From Clostridia bacterium (lineage in GTDB: Bacteria > Bacillota > Clostridia > Lachnospirales > Lachnospiraceae): a DNA stretch of 47,620 nt. A model generated the notes under the pieces. It had not been told where the DNA came from. It worked only from the letters and a program-made list of their open reading frames with translations, and ran no database searches. Location of the stretch: the NCBI GenBank assembly GCA_910576325.1, contig CAJTIM010000029.1, positions 1 through 47,620 on the forward strand, read 5' to 3'. The translations under genes and the position numbers were made by a program. Shown one piece after another: positions 7,973 to 17,221 of this stretch (positions within the stretch are counted from its first letter, which is position 1; each line of letters starts with the position of its first letter).

Positions 7973-8659
7973 ATGAAGCTTCGCTTGGAAAAAGCGTCGG
8001 AATCCTACCTGGTTGGGGTTCTTCTGGCCATTGCCGGCGGATATCTGGATGTTTATACCTATATCTGCCGGGGCGGTGTGTTTGCCAATGCCCAGACGGG
8101 AAATATTGTCCTGCTGGGTATCAGCATGGCGGATCAGAACTGGGATAAGATTTTATTTTATATGTATCCCATTCTGGCATTTATGGCAGGAATCCTGATT
8201 ACCGAGTATGTGCGGAGAAAATTCCGCTACAATCCGGGACTTCACTGGAGACAGATTGTTATTGTTATGGAATTTCTGGTGTTGTGGGTAATTGCATTTA
8301 CCCCCTCCGGCGTATGCGATGATCTCATTAACTCGGCGGTATCCTTTGTATGCTCCATGCAGGTAGAGAGCTTCCGGCGTTTCAACGGGAGCGCCTATGC
8401 CACCACCATGTGCACGGGGAATCTGCGCAGCGCCACAGAGCAGCTTTTTTATTATAATATCAACAAAGACAGGGAGGCCCGGAAAAAGAGCCTGCAATAT
8501 TACGGCATTATCCTGTTTTTTATTCTGGGGGCAGTTTTGGGAACAGCCATTACCCGGGCTTTTCTGGAGAGGTCGGTGCTGATTGTCTGCCTTCTTCTTC
8601 TAATGGTGTTTGTCATTATGTTTATTCCTCCAGCAGAGCAGGAAGAGCCGGAAAAATAG
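7973..8659 (+). CDS. YoaK/DUF1275 family membrane protein
   Basis: The product is 228 residues with about six hydrophobic segments. DUF1275 hallmarks are GYLDVYTYICRGGVFANAQTGN near the N-terminus and the repeat-like MCTGNLRSATE later, with a conserved TGN in each half. The family is integral to the cytoplasmic membrane and of unknown function. AAAGGAG precedes the ATG, and a good promoter lies 50 bases upstream. The next gene encodes another small channel-like membrane protein about 100 bases away. Confidence 0.88.
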   Translation: MKLRLEKASESYLVGVLLAIAGGYLDVYTYICRGGVFANAQTGNIVLLGISMADQNWDKILFYMYPILAFMAGILITEYVRRKFRYNPGLHWRQIVIVMEFLVLWVIAFTPSGVCDDLINSAVSFVCSMQVESFRRFNGSAYATTMCTGNLRSATEQLFYYNINKDREARKKSLQYYGIILFFILGAVLGTAITRAFLERSVLIVCLLLLMVFVIMFIPPAEQEEPEK

Positions 8660-8758
8660 GGAAAGAATCCGTGTGCAGGCTGACAGCCGGATCATGCAGA
8701 AATATTATGGCGATGCAAAACGGAAGGAAAATTTAATTTGAGCTGGGAGTAAACGGAA

Positions 8759-9490
8759 GTGGATTATTCGGATTTAATTATATTTATTATGGAAATCGTA
8801 GGAACAATCGCATTTGCCTCCTCCGGGGCTATGCTGGCGATCCGCAAGGGAATGGATTTATTCGGTGTCTGCGTGCTTGGGGTGATTACCTCCGTGGGCG
8901 GCGGAGTGATACGGGATTTGATTCTGGGTTATACGCCGCCCAACATGTTCCGTAATCCAATCTATACCATGGTAGCCTTAGGGGTATCAATCTTTTTGTT
9001 TGTGGTTCTTTACGTTCTGCGGGGCGGAGTACATCCGGCCCAGGGAGACATATATGGCGGTGCATCAGGCGGGAAGGCCCCGCAGGAGGAAGGAAAAGGG
9101 CAGGTAAGGCACAATCTGATTCAGGGGAAGATTGCGGCGGTTTACGACAGGACGATGACTCTTTTTGATGCACTGGGTCTTGGGATTTTTACGGTGGTAG
9201 GCATCAATACGGCCAGAAGCCTCGGCTACGATCAGACGTTTCTGCTGATTTTTGTGGGTGTTATTACAGGCGTGGGCGGCGGTCTTCTGCGTGATGTGAT
9301 AGCCCAGGAAAAGCCCTATATCCTTACAAAGCATATTTACGCCTGCGCGTCCATTGCAGGCGCTTTTGTCTGTGTATTTTCAGGGGAAAGGATTGGTAAT
9401 CTTGCCTCCATGACTTTAGGAGCGATGGCAGTTATTGTTGTACGTCTTCTGGCAATGCATTACCGATGGAATCTGCCGCGGATTCATTAA
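8759..9490 (+). CDS. TRIC/UPF0126 (YicG-like) membrane protein
   Basis: The product is 243 residues, with two homologous halves of about three transmembrane helices each. The half-site motif appears twice: SSGAMLAIRKGMDLFG with GGGVIRDLILG in the first half, and TARSLGYDQTFLLIF with GGGLLRDVIAQEKPYIL in the second. Bacterial members are related to trimeric intracellular cation (TRIC) channels. A hydrophilic linker of about 40 residues separates the halves and is longer than usual. GTG 8759 is the start, with GGGAG upstream. Confidence 0.88.
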   Translation: MDYSDLIIFIMEIVGTIAFASSGAMLAIRKGMDLFGVCVLGVITSVGGGVIRDLILGYTPPNMFRNPIYTMVALGVSIFLFVVLYVLRGGVHPAQGDIYGGASGGKAPQEEGKGQVRHNLIQGKIAAVYDRTMTLFDALGLGIFTVVGINTARSLGYDQTFLLIFVGVITGVGGGLLRDVIAQEKPYILTKHIYACASIAGAFVCVFSGERIGNLASMTLGAMAVIVVRLLAMHYRWNLPRIH

Positions 9491-9557
9491 AGAGGCAATT
9501 GTGTGAAGAACAAGCTTTTTCATTACGATTTGTGCCTGAGCGAAACGGAAGGAGTGG

Positions 9558-10478
9558 GTGATTGACTTGGAAAATGCATTTGTACTGGAGCTGTCAGAAT
9601 CAAAATTTCGGGATCTTTATGTCTGCTTCTGCGGCTATGCGAAGTGCGAGCCTCTTCACAGCTACGGTCCTGCTATGCGCTCCAACTATCTCATCCACTA
9701 CATTGTAGAGGGAAAGGGTATCTACCAAACAGGAGATTGGAAATACGAACTGGAGGCAGGTGAGGGATTTCTGATTGAACCAAATTCACTTGTTTATTAT
9801 CAGGCAGATGCCAAAGAGCCCTGGAGTTATCTGTGGATAGGATTTTCCGGAAAGAGGGCAGGGGAATATTTGGAGGATCTGGGGCTTAACAGCCGTCAGC
9901 TTATCTTTCGCTCTCAAAAGGGAAAGGAATTGAAGCGTCTGGTTTTGGAGATGATGAGCTGTTCCGACGGTTCCGTTACCAGTCAGTACCGCCAGCAGAG
10001 CCTTTTGTACGGCTTTTTTTCGATTCTGTCGGAAAATGCCGTGGATCGGGGGAAGAGTGAGCCCTCAAAGGAAAATTTTTATATGGAACGGGCCGTTACC
10101 TTTATCCGCAACCGCTATTCTTCAAATATCAAGGTGGCAGACATTGCGGGCTACCTCTGCATGGACCGCAGCTATCTCTACAAGCTTTTTAAAAATACCT
10201 TAAATATGTCTCCGCAGGAATTCCTTACGGAGGTACGTTTATCCAGAGCAAAGGAACTTCTCGCCACAACAAAGCTGTCAGTGGAGCATGTGGCCTTGTC
10301 CTGCGGCTACCGTGATACCCTTGTCTTCTCAAAGGCATTTAAAAGAAGCACCGGAGCCGCCCCCAAGGAATACCGCCGGGAAAACTGGAAGCCGGGTAAA
10401 ACAGATTTGGTAGAAAATGATGAAATTTTGCGGGAAATTCTGGGAAATGAGGATTTAAAAAAATTGCAGAAAAAATAA
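9558..10478 (+). CDS. AraC-family regulator, likely of alpha-galactoside use
   Basis: The product is about 306 residues. A cupin-type sensing domain occupies roughly 1-150 (SNYLIHYIVEGKGIYQTGDW, EAGEGFLIEPN), followed by a double helix-turn-helix DNA-binding domain at about 175-280 (IKVADIAGYLCMDRSYLYKLFK, VEHVALSCGYRDTLVFSKAFK). It belongs to the MsmR/RafR-like group. The adjacent downstream alpha-galactosidase is its probable target. The start is GTG 9558 or TTG 9567; GGAAGGAG sits at 9547-9554. A short basic tail follows the DNA-binding domain. Confidence 0.88.
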   Translation: MIDLENAFVLELSESKFRDLYVCFCGYAKCEPLHSYGPAMRSNYLIHYIVEGKGIYQTGDWKYELEAGEGFLIEPNSLVYYQADAKEPWSYLWIGFSGKRAGEYLEDLGLNSRQLIFRSQKGKELKRLVLEMMSCSDGSVTSQYRQQSLLYGFFSILSENAVDRGKSEPSKENFYMERAVTFIRNRYSSNIKVADIAGYLCMDRSYLYKLFKNTLNMSPQEFLTEVRLSRAKELLATTKLSVEHVALSCGYRDTLVFSKAFKRSTGAAPKEYRRENWKPGKTDLVENDEILREILGNEDLKKLQKK

Positions 10479-10513
10479 AAGCGAATGGCTTTTATTAGGA
10501 AACATTTTGACTG

Positions 10514-10562
10514 TTTTGTGAAACAAAAATATCTAACAGCTTTCCAAAAGTATTGTTAAAAT
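10514..10562 (+). promoter_or_regulatory. Candidate activator site and -10 box for the alpha-galactosidase
   Basis: An inverted repeat TTTTGT-GAA-ACAAAA (10514-10528) lies upstream of a -10-like TAAAAT (10557-10562) that lacks a good -35. That arrangement fits a promoter dependent on the AraC-type activator encoded just upstream, although this is inference. Confidence 0.4.
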
Positions 10563-10669
10563 AGAGCAATGAAAAGTACGGGATAGCTTTACAGGGAAAC
10601 CCATGTAAAAGCACCGTGATAAAGGGAAAAATAATGCCGGACAGCGCCGGCGGAAAGCAGGAGAATCAA

Positions 10670-12898
10670 ATGGGAATCGTATACCACGAAAGCAGCAGAA
10701 CCTTTCATCTCTATAATGACGCCATAAGCTACATCATGATAATTTTAAAAAACGGTCATCTGGGTCAGCTTTACTATGGAAAGCGGATTCGGGACAGGGA
10801 GGATTTCTCCTATCTTCTGGAGACAAGCCAGCGGCCTATGACAGCCCGTGTCTTTGAGGACGACGACTCCTTTTCTCTGGAGCATATCCGTCAGGAATAT
10901 CCCGTATTCGGCACCACGGATTTCCGTCAGCCGGCGGTGGAGGTGTGCCAGGAGAACGGAAGCAGGCTTTCGGATTTTCAGTATCAGGGCTATCGGACGG
11001 AGGCGGGAAAGCCGAAGCTTCCCGGACTTCCGGCTACCTACACGGAAGAGGATGATGAGGCCGAAACCCTGACAATTACTCTGAAAGATCCCTTGACGGG
11101 GATAAGGGTGGAGCTTCTCTACACGATTTTTTCCAGGGGAGGCGTTCTTACAAGGAGTGTAGGCTTTGTAAATGAAGGCGCCCAGACCGTGCGCCTTACC
11201 CGGGCCATGAGTCTTTGTCTGGACCTGCCGGACCGGGATTATGTATGGCAGCAGCTTTCCGGCTGCTGGGCCAGAGAGTGCCATGTGCACAGCCGTAAGC
11301 TGGAGCCGGGAATCCAGGCAATCGGAAGCATGAGAGGCAATTCCTCCCATGAGCACAATCCGTTCCTGGTGCTTCTCCGTCCCCATGCGGATGAGCGTCA
11401 GGGAGAGGCTATCGGGCTTTCCCTGATCTACAGCGGCAATTTCCGCATCCAGGCGGAGGTGGATGCCCATGACACGCTGCGGGTGACGGCAGGAATCGAT
11501 CCGGAGACCTTTACCTGGAAGCTGGAGGCGGGAGAGCGCTTTCACACGCCGGAGGCAGTTCTGGTCTATTCGGATAAGGGTCTGAACCATATGAGCCAGA
11601 CCTTCCATAAGCTTTACCAGAGACGGCTTGCAAGAGGGTACTGGCGTGATAAAGCGCGGCCCATTCTGAATAACAACTGGGAGGCTACTTACTTTGATTT
11701 TACGGAGGAGCGGCTTCTGGAGCTTGCGGCCCGGGCAAAGGAGTGCGGCGTGGAGCTGTTTGTCCTGGACGACGGCTGGTTTGGAAAGCGCAGCAGCGAC
11801 CATGCGGGGCTGGGAGACTGGCAGGTGAATCTTGAGCGCCTTCCAAATGGAATCACCGGCCTTGCAAAGCAGATGGAAGAGCTTGGGCTTAAGTTCGGAC
11901 TCTGGTTTGAGCCGGAGATGGTAAATAAGGATTCGGACTTTTACCGGCAGCATCCGGATTGGATTATAGGAACGCCGGGGCGCAGCAATTCTCAGGGACG
12001 TCATCAGTATGTGCTGGATTTTTCCCGGCAGGAGGTGGTGGACGCCATCTATGAGCAGATGGAGAAGCTTCTTCGGGAGGCAAAGCTTTCCTATATAAAA
12101 TGGGATATGAACCGGAGTATTACGGAGTGCTTTTCCCGGGGATGGCCGGCGGACCGCCAGGGGGAGGTTTACCATCGGTATATTCTGGGTGTGTATGACC
12201 TTTATGAACGGCTGACCTCAGAGTTTCCTCATGTGCTCTTTGAATCCTGCGCAAGCGGCGGAGGGCGTTTTGACCCGGGGATGCTTTATTATGCGCCCCA
12301 GGGCTGGCTGAGTGATGACAGTGACGCCGTTGAACGGCTGAAGATTCAATACGGGGCGTCTATGTGCTACCCCATCAGCAGTATGGGCGCGCATGTGTCG
12401 GTTGCGCCCAATCATCAGATATACCGGAACACGCCCCTGCATACCAGAGCGAATGTTGCCTGCTTTGGAACCTTTGGCTATGAGCTGGATCTGAATAAGC
12501 TTACGGAGGAAGAGACGAGGGAGGTAAAGGAACAGATTGCATTTATGAAAAAATACCGTCATATTCTGCAGTTTGGGACATTCTACCGTCTGAACAGCCC
12601 CTTTGAGGGAAATGAAGCAGCTTGGATGGCGGTGAGTGAGGATAAAAAGACGGCTGTTGTTGGATGGTATCGTATTTTGAACGATGTGAACGGGCGGTAT
12701 ACGAGGCTGCGCCTGGAGGGGCTGCATCCGGACTATGCTTATCGCAATGAAAGGAGCGGGCTTGTTCACTATGGGGATGAGCTGATGTATGCGGGCTTGA
12801 TTACCACGGATGACACGGCAGGGCAGACGGCTGCGGAGGCGGTCCATTCTGCGGATTTTGAGTCGCGGATTTATGTGTTGGAGGCGGTTGAGGCATGA
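10670..12898 (+). CDS. Alpha-galactosidase, GH36
   Basis: The product is about 742 residues and removes terminal alpha-1,6-galactose from oligosaccharides such as melibiose and raffinose. An N-terminal beta-sandwich is followed by a TIM barrel from about residue 330 (NNNWEATYFDFTEE, FVLDDGWFG). The catalytic nucleophile Asp lies in YIKWDMNRSI and the acid/base Asp in LSDDSDAVER. FESCASGGGRFD is the family signature. No signal peptide is seen, so the enzyme is intracellular and substrate must be imported by a transporter outside this window. ATG 10670 is preferred (AGGAG at 10659-10663); GTG 10616 and ATG 10634 are open but poorly placed. The gene ends 10 bases before giant palindrome B. Confidence 0.95.
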   Translation: MGIVYHESSRTFHLYNDAISYIMIILKNGHLGQLYYGKRIRDREDFSYLLETSQRPMTARVFEDDDSFSLEHIRQEYPVFGTTDFRQPAVEVCQENGSRLSDFQYQGYRTEAGKPKLPGLPATYTEEDDEAETLTITLKDPLTGIRVELLYTIFSRGGVLTRSVGFVNEGAQTVRLTRAMSLCLDLPDRDYVWQQLSGCWARECHVHSRKLEPGIQAIGSMRGNSSHEHNPFLVLLRPHADERQGEAIGLSLIYSGNFRIQAEVDAHDTLRVTAGIDPETFTWKLEAGERFHTPEAVLVYSDKGLNHMSQTFHKLYQRRLARGYWRDKARPILNNNWEATYFDFTEERLLELAARAKECGVELFVLDDGWFGKRSSDHAGLGDWQVNLERLPNGITGLAKQMEELGLKFGLWFEPEMVNKDSDFYRQHPDWIIGTPGRSNSQGRHQYVLDFSRQEVVDAIYEQMEKLLREAKLSYIKWDMNRSITECFSRGWPADRQGEVYHRYILGVYDLYERLTSEFPHVLFESCASGGGRFDPGMLYYAPQGWLSDDSDAVERLKIQYGASMCYPISSMGAHVSVAPNHQIYRNTPLHTRANVACFGTFGYELDLNKLTEEETREVKEQIAFMKKYRHILQFGTFYRLNSPFEGNEAAWMAVSEDKKTAVVGWYRILNDVNGRYTRLRLEGLHPDYAYRNERSGLVHYGDELMYAGLITTDDTAGQTAAEAVHSADFESRIYVLEAVEA

Positions 12899-12908
12899 AG
12901 GGGGGAAC

Positions 12909-13167
12909 GGGTCGGCGGCAAAATAAGCCCGTAGACTTTTCCATATCCCCGGCAATAAGGAATCCTCCCGCCTTGCGGGTCCCTCCTTATCACAACGGTT
13001 CGGACGGTTCACGCACACGCAGTCTGCTCTGGGCGGACATTGACCTCTCGGATCTTTTGGGTTCGGGAGGTTTTTTTGGTCAATGTTCGCCCATTTCAGA
13101 CTGCGTGTGCGTGAACAGCCGGACACCGGATATCGGAAAAGTCTGTGGGCTTATTTTGCCGCGACCC
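12909..13167. repeat. Giant palindrome, copy B (259 bp), with a nested insertion
   Basis: The outer arms GGGTCGGCGGCAAAATAAGC and its complement (ending at 13167) enclose the shared core. The left arm is interrupted after CATATCC (about 12948-13000) by roughly 50 bases that form their own hairpin (ATAAGGA, CCCGC/GCGGG, TCCTTAT), absent from the right arm. The apex holds CCTCTCG (13044-13050), CGGGAGG (13064-13070) and a T7 run, an intrinsic terminator in plus orientation. It begins 10 bases after the alpha-galactosidase stop. Confidence 0.93.
13044..13077 (+). terminator. Intrinsic terminator inside the apex of palindrome B
   Basis: CCTCTCG/CGGGAGG stem followed by seven T. Plus-strand transcripts would end here, before the right arm is copied. 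Confidence 0.65.
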
Positions 13168-13287
13168 TAACGTTGTGGGGGCGGATGGGTGGGAGGTGTT
13201 GTATAAGGGGATTTGGTTGAGGGGTTTTGAGAGGGGAGGGATGAAGTTTTGGGCTGGAGTTTAGGTGTGGGATTGTGAAAATTTTTG

Positions 13288-13317
13288 TTGACGGTGGGTG
13301 GGGATGTACCATATAAT
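13288..13317 (+). promoter_or_regulatory. Promoter of the FIST-chemoreceptor operon
   Basis: TTGACG (13288-13293), an 18-base spacer, TATAAT (13312-13317). The DNA between palindrome B and this promoter is very G-rich on the plus strand and holds no gene. Confidence 0.7.
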
Positions 13318-13423
13318 ATAGGTGGTTTTTGTGATTTTTTGGCAGTGGTTTTTGGGCTGTTTGGATTTTGATTTTTTGATTTGGTTTTTGGATTTACTTA
13401 GATGGAGAGAGGAGCAGTTTGGC

Positions 13424-14479
13424 ATGAGGCAGTTTTATGGTATGAGTCAGTTCGGTGATTTGACGGAAGCGGTCCGTGGGCTTAGCAGTCCGCAGTTTAT
13501 TATGTTGTTTTCTAATAAGGATCAGTTTGATTCTCATGTGCGCGAGCTTGAGAAGCTTTTTCCCGGGGTTCCCAGTATTGGGTGTGTGGGGATGTGTTAT
13601 GATACCCGCGTGGTGGAGAAAGGTGTTGGGGTTATTGCGTTTTTGGATGGGGTGCAGGCGGTAGCGAATGTTTTGGAGGAGGTTTCTCTGATGCCGGTAA
13701 AGTATATTGGCCGGTTGATGCAGGATGTGAGGACGGTGAACGGTTCTCAGGAGAATACGGTTTGTATTGATTTTTGTGCGGGAAATGACGCCTGTGCGCT
13801 GACGACGATTTATTCGGTGCTGAAGAATCGGGGGATTTCGTTGGTTGGAGGTACCGGGGATGCGAATAAGGTGTCGGCTAACGGGCGGGTTTATGAGGAT
13901 GCGGTTGCTTATGGCCTGGTGAAGAATCTGAACGGCAGGGTGAAGGCTTATAAGGAAAATATTTATCATCAGATGAAGGATTACCGCTTTATTGCTTCTC
14001 AGACGGATAAGGCCAGGTATCTTATCGGGGCGCTTAACGGGCAGCCGGCTAAGCGGGTGTATCGGGATATTTTACATATTTCGGATGAGGAGGTTCAGAG
14101 CCAGACTTTTAAGAATCCCTTTGGAAAGCTGAACGGCAATGATATTTGTATTGTGTCTATTAAGGAGGTTGTGGGGGACGCCCTGACCTGTTATCGGCAG
14201 GTAAATGATTCGGATGTGCTTGTGTTGCTTCAATTGGGAGATTTCAGGGCTATTGTGAAGAATACGGTTCGCACGATTCAGCATGATTTTCCGCGGGTTT
14301 CGGCTGTATTTTCTATCAATTGTCTGTTTCGGTATCTGCTTTTCAGCCAGAATCATTATATGGAGGAATATCTGGCGGAAATGGGCGTGCTGGGCGGTCA
14401 TGCGGGCCTTGTAGGTTTAGGGGAGCACTATAACAATCGCTTTATTAATCAGTCCATGTCCTGTGTGGTATTTGAGTAG
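13424..14479 (+). CDS. FIST-domain sensory protein
   Basis: The product is about 351 residues. It has a FIST N domain (residues ~10-190: QFIMLFSNKDQFDSHV, GCVGMCYDTRV, GISLVGGTGDANK) followed by a FIST C domain (~200-340: KRVYRDILHI, DICIVSIKEV, VSAVFSINCLFRYLL). FIST domains are sensory modules thought to bind small ligands such as amino acids and are usually fused to or encoded beside signalling proteins. Here the domain stands alone, and the next gene, 12 bases on, encodes a soluble chemoreceptor signalling domain. ATG 13424 has GGAG upstream; the longer frame from 13322 adds an unlikely hydrophobic leader. Confidence 0.85.
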   Translation: MRQFYGMSQFGDLTEAVRGLSSPQFIMLFSNKDQFDSHVRELEKLFPGVPSIGCVGMCYDTRVVEKGVGVIAFLDGVQAVANVLEEVSLMPVKYIGRLMQDVRTVNGSQENTVCIDFCAGNDACALTTIYSVLKNRGISLVGGTGDANKVSANGRVYEDAVAYGLVKNLNGRVKAYKENIYHQMKDYRFIASQTDKARYLIGALNGQPAKRVYRDILHISDEEVQSQTFKNPFGKLNGNDICIVSIKEVVGDALTCYRQVNDSDVLVLLQLGDFRAIVKNTVRTIQHDFPRVSAVFSINCLFRYLLFSQNHYMEEYLAEMGVLGGHAGLVGLGEHYNNRFINQSMSCVVFE

Positions 14480-14491
14480 AGGGGGAGAACT

Positions 14492-15439
14492 ATGTTGTTT
14501 GGCAGAAAAAACGGTAAAGAGAAGAGAGCGGCGGATCAGCAGAAGTCTTTGGATCCGGTGCTGCATGTAATTGATACGCTGAAGGAGTACCGCACGGAGT
14601 TGATTCAGAAGGAGGTCAGCTCTTTGGAGGAGCTGAATAAGATCAGGGGTTCCTTTGGAAATGTGCTGAGAGAGGCGGAGAGCTTTGAGGAAAAGCTTCA
14701 GGACTTCGGGCAGAATTTTACCAGTATTGAGATGGTGTCCGAGCAGTTTGTGGAGGTGAAGGAGACGATTTCCAAGTCTGTTTCCCAGGCTCAGAGTGAA
14801 GTGGAGGAATTGAAGAGCAGCTCCATGCAAGTGGAGACGTATTTTGGGGAAATGGAGAGTACCTTTGAGGCGCTCCAGGAGGCTGTGTCGAAGATTAAGC
14901 AGTGTACGAATAAGATTGTGTCTATTGCGGAGCAGACGAATCTTTTGGCCATCAATGCGTCGATTGAGGCGGCAAGGGCCGGGCATCAGGGGAAAGGCTT
15001 TGCTGTGGTGGCTGTGGAGGTGAAGAAGCTTGCGGACGAGATCAAGGAGCTGACAGGGGAGGTGGATTCCGGAGTTCATGATGTGGAGAAGGGGACGGAG
15101 CAGTTAAGCAACAGCATTGCTACTTCTCAGCAGGCTCTGGGGGCAAGTATTTTTAAGGTAAATGAGACGTATGATATGTTTGATGAGATTACCCGGTCGG
15201 CGGAGAGCGCTACGGAGGTACATACGGAGATTTCCGGGGTGATTGATCAGTCGAAGGCGGCGCTTCAGCGTCTTTGCGAGTTCTTTGTGCAGGCGAAGAA
15301 TCAGTATCAGGTTGTGGTGAAGCATATTAATCAGGCGAGTGCTCTGGGGACGACGAAGAGTACGATGTTTGAGGATATTGATAATATGATGGCGCAGATG
15401 CCGCCTATTATTAAGGAGTTTGTGGAAGAACAGAGGTAG
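14492..15439 (+). CDS. Soluble methyl-accepting chemotaxis-type signalling protein
   Basis: The product is 315 residues, mostly coiled coil, with no membrane segment or recognisable sensor domain. The hairpin tip typical of MCP signalling domains is present at about residues 140-185 ([38 protein letters not shown]). RBS GGGGGAG lies just before the ATG, 12 bases after the FIST gene. Together they look like a split receptor, with FIST sensing ligand in the cytoplasm and this protein relaying to a CheA-type kinase. No other chemotaxis gene is in the window, so the output could be non-motility signalling. It ends 11 bases before palindrome C. Confidence 0.88.
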   Translation: MLFGRKNGKEKRAADQQKSLDPVLHVIDTLKEYRTELIQKEVSSLEELNKIRGSFGNVLREAESFEEKLQDFGQNFTSIEMVSEQFVEVKETISKSVSQAQSEVEELKSSSMQVETYFGEMESTFEALQEAVSKIKQCTNKIVSIAEQTNLLAINASIEAARAGHQGKGFAVVAVEVKKLADEIKELTGEVDSGVHDVEKGTEQLSNSIATSQQALGASIFKVNETYDMFDEITRSAESATEVHTEISGVIDQSKAALQRLCEFFVQAKNQYQVVVKHINQASALGTTKSTMFEDIDNMMAQMPPIIKEFVEEQR

Positions 15440-15449
15440 TGGAGCGGAC

Positions 15450-15660
15450 GGGATATCCGCAAAAGAAGCCAGCCGGCTTTTCCATATCTGTGTCCGGCTG
15501 TTCACGCACACACAGTCTGCTCTGGGTGGACATTGACCTCTCGGATCTTTGGATTCGGGAGGTTTTTTTGGTCAATGTTCGCCCATTTCAGACTGCGTGT
15601 GCGTGAACAGCCGGACACCTGATATCGGAAAAGCCGGCTGGCTTCTTTTGCGGATATCCC
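15450..15660. repeat. Giant palindrome, copy C (211 bp)
   Basis: GGGATATCCGC (15450-15460) pairs with GCGGATATCCC (15650-15660). The arms continue through a perfectly paired AAAAGAAGCCAGCCGGCTTTTCC-type segment. The core left arm here carries TGTCCGGCTGTTC, identical to the complement of the right arm, so the fixed mismatches of the other copies have been removed. The apex is the same terminator module as copy B. Confidence 0.95.
15537..15569 (+). terminator. Intrinsic terminator inside the apex of palindrome C
   Basis: CCTCTCG (15537-15543), CGGGAGG (15556-15562) and seven T (15563-15569), as in copy B. Confidence 0.65.
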
Positions 15661-15765
15661 TGGGAGCGAGAAGGAGGCTATAGATGTATTTGTTTAATAT
15701 AAATATAAATTTTAGGAGTGAGGGGAGCGGTGATGAAATAAATGGTTTGAATTAGAGAATAAATA

Positions 15766-15905
15766 TTGACATTTTGGTGAAAAAGGGATATATATAAAGT
15801 ATATAGAATAAAAAATAGATTGAATGTAAGAGAAATATATGGATATAATAGTAGTGATAGTTGAAGTTGCACAAAATAAATACAAATTATTTTAATAGTA
15901 CAAAT
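15766..15905 (+). promoter_or_regulatory. Promoter region upstream of the AraR-type repressor gene
   Basis: The 380-base AT-rich gap before the repressor gene holds TTGACA (15766-15771), a 17-base spacer and TATATA (15789-15794), a near-consensus promoter. A second candidate is TTGAAT with TATAAT (15844-15849). Two AraR-like half-sites, ATACAAAT (15880-15887) and GTACAAAT (15898-15905), follow, which could provide autoregulation. No protein-coding frame is convincing here. Confidence 0.5.
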
Positions 15906-16043
15906 TTATAGGTGTTGTAGGAGATACATATGTGTATATAGGTATTAAGGAGAGTGTGTTTTACAGGTTGGCTGTTCCGCAGGGGGGTAAATTGGGGAGA
16001 TGTAGGATGGCGGGACAAATAGAAGTGAAAGGAATTGGGGGTT

Positions 16044-17114
16044 ATGTCAAAATATAAGCTGTTGGCAGATGAGCTGAGGCGGAAGATTACGGATAAGATT
16101 TATCAAGCGGGGAATAAGCTTCCCTCTGAGCTTGAGTTACAGGAACAGTTTCAGGTAAGCCGCCAGACTGTCCGCAATGCTTTGGAACTCCTGGAGAGGC
16201 AGGGGCTTGTCAGAAGCCGGCAGGGGAGCGGGACTTATGTGGTAGATCGTGAAGCGGAGGAACAGAAAAAAAGCAAGCGCATTGCGGTGGTGACTACTTA
16301 TGTGGATAATTATATATTTCCCAGAATTATACAGGGAATTGAGGGAGTGCTGGCGAAAGAAGGTTTTCAGGTGCAGATTGCATTTACCGGCAACCGTATC
16401 TGGAAGGAAGAAGTTATTCTCTTAGATCTGCTGGAGCAGGATTTAAGAGGAATTATCATTGAGACTACTAAGAGTGCGCTTCCCAATCCGAATCTGCCTC
16501 TTTACCGCAGACTGCGGGAGAAGGGGATTCCTGTTCTCTTTATTAACAGCCGCTACCCTGAGCTTGACTGTCCCGTGGTCTGTCTCCAGGACGAACAGGC
16601 GGGACGGCTGGCCGCAGAGTGCCTTCTGGCAAACGGCCATAAAAAAATAGGCGGTTTTTTCAAAAGGGATGACGGCCAGGGCGTCCGCCGCTATCGGGGA
16701 TTTTTAGAGGCGCTGCGGGATGGAGGGATTCGTCCGGCAGAAGAGCACATTCTCTGGTTTGATACGGAGGATGCTTTGGACTTTGACGGTATGGAGGAGC
16801 AAATTGTAAAACGTTTGGGTGCGTGTACCGGAATTATGTGCTACAACGACAGTACGGCTTCTCATATTATGGAGATCTGGAAGCGCCGCGGAATCTCTGT
16901 TCCGGAGGATATGTCCATAGTCAGTGTGGATGATACGGATCTGGCGATGCTTGGGGATGTGGGTCTGACCTCGGTACATCATCCCAAGGAAAAGCTGGGC
17001 GAAAAGGCCGCAAAGCAGTTGATTTCCATGATACGCAATCAGCTTCCGGGGACGTCTTACGAATTTGAACCTTACCTGGCAGAGCGCAATTCCGTAAAAG
17101 ATTTGACAGAATAA
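16044..17114 (+). CDS. araR: AraR-type arabinose repressor (GntR-LacI chimera)
   Basis: The product is about 356 residues. An N-terminal GntR-type winged helix (residues 1-70: KYKLLADELRRKITDKIY, KLPSELELQEQFQVSRQTVRNAL, GSGTYVV) is fused to a LacI/periplasmic-binding sensor domain (from ~80: RIAVVTTYVDNYIFPRIIQGIE, GIMCYNDSTA, SIVSVDDTDLA). This domain pairing is the AraR family, which binds operators in the absence of L-arabinose. It precedes araA in the same direction. ATG 16044 has AAAGGA upstream; TTG 16035 is an alternative. Confidence 0.88.
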   Translation: MSKYKLLADELRRKITDKIYQAGNKLPSELELQEQFQVSRQTVRNALELLERQGLVRSRQGSGTYVVDREAEEQKKSKRIAVVTTYVDNYIFPRIIQGIEGVLAKEGFQVQIAFTGNRIWKEEVILLDLLEQDLRGIIIETTKSALPNPNLPLYRRLREKGIPVLFINSRYPELDCPVVCLQDEQAGRLAAECLLANGHKKIGGFFKRDDGQGVRRYRGFLEALRDGGIRPAEEHILWFDTEDALDFDGMEEQIVKRLGACTGIMCYNDSTASHIMEIWKRRGISVPEDMSIVSVDDTDLAMLGDVGLTSVHHPKEKLGEKAAKQLISMIRNQLPGTSYEFEPYLAERNSVKDLTE

Positions 17115-17221
17115 AGCTTTGGAAATAAGAAAGAAATTAATGTATGAGCGTAAGCACCCCTGCTGTTCCTATTCGGCGGGGCAACACATAACAACCCAAT
17201 CATTTTAGGAGGTAAAAAGAA

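Noticed and set aside
10745..12175. 476-codon minus-strand frame under the alpha-galactosidase gene
   Set aside because: It is a mirror of a clearly coding GH36 gene, with no start signal and composition expected of an antisense shadow.
12895..13170. Open frames inside palindrome B that look like small proteins (and similar ones in A, C, D, E)
   Set aside because: They arise from translating palindromic DNA; frames on both strands contain the same short motifs and lack ribosome-binding sites.
13175..13198. G-rich tract that could form a G-quadruplex
   Set aside because: Runs are irregular and the entire region is G/T-rich; no functional placement is evident.
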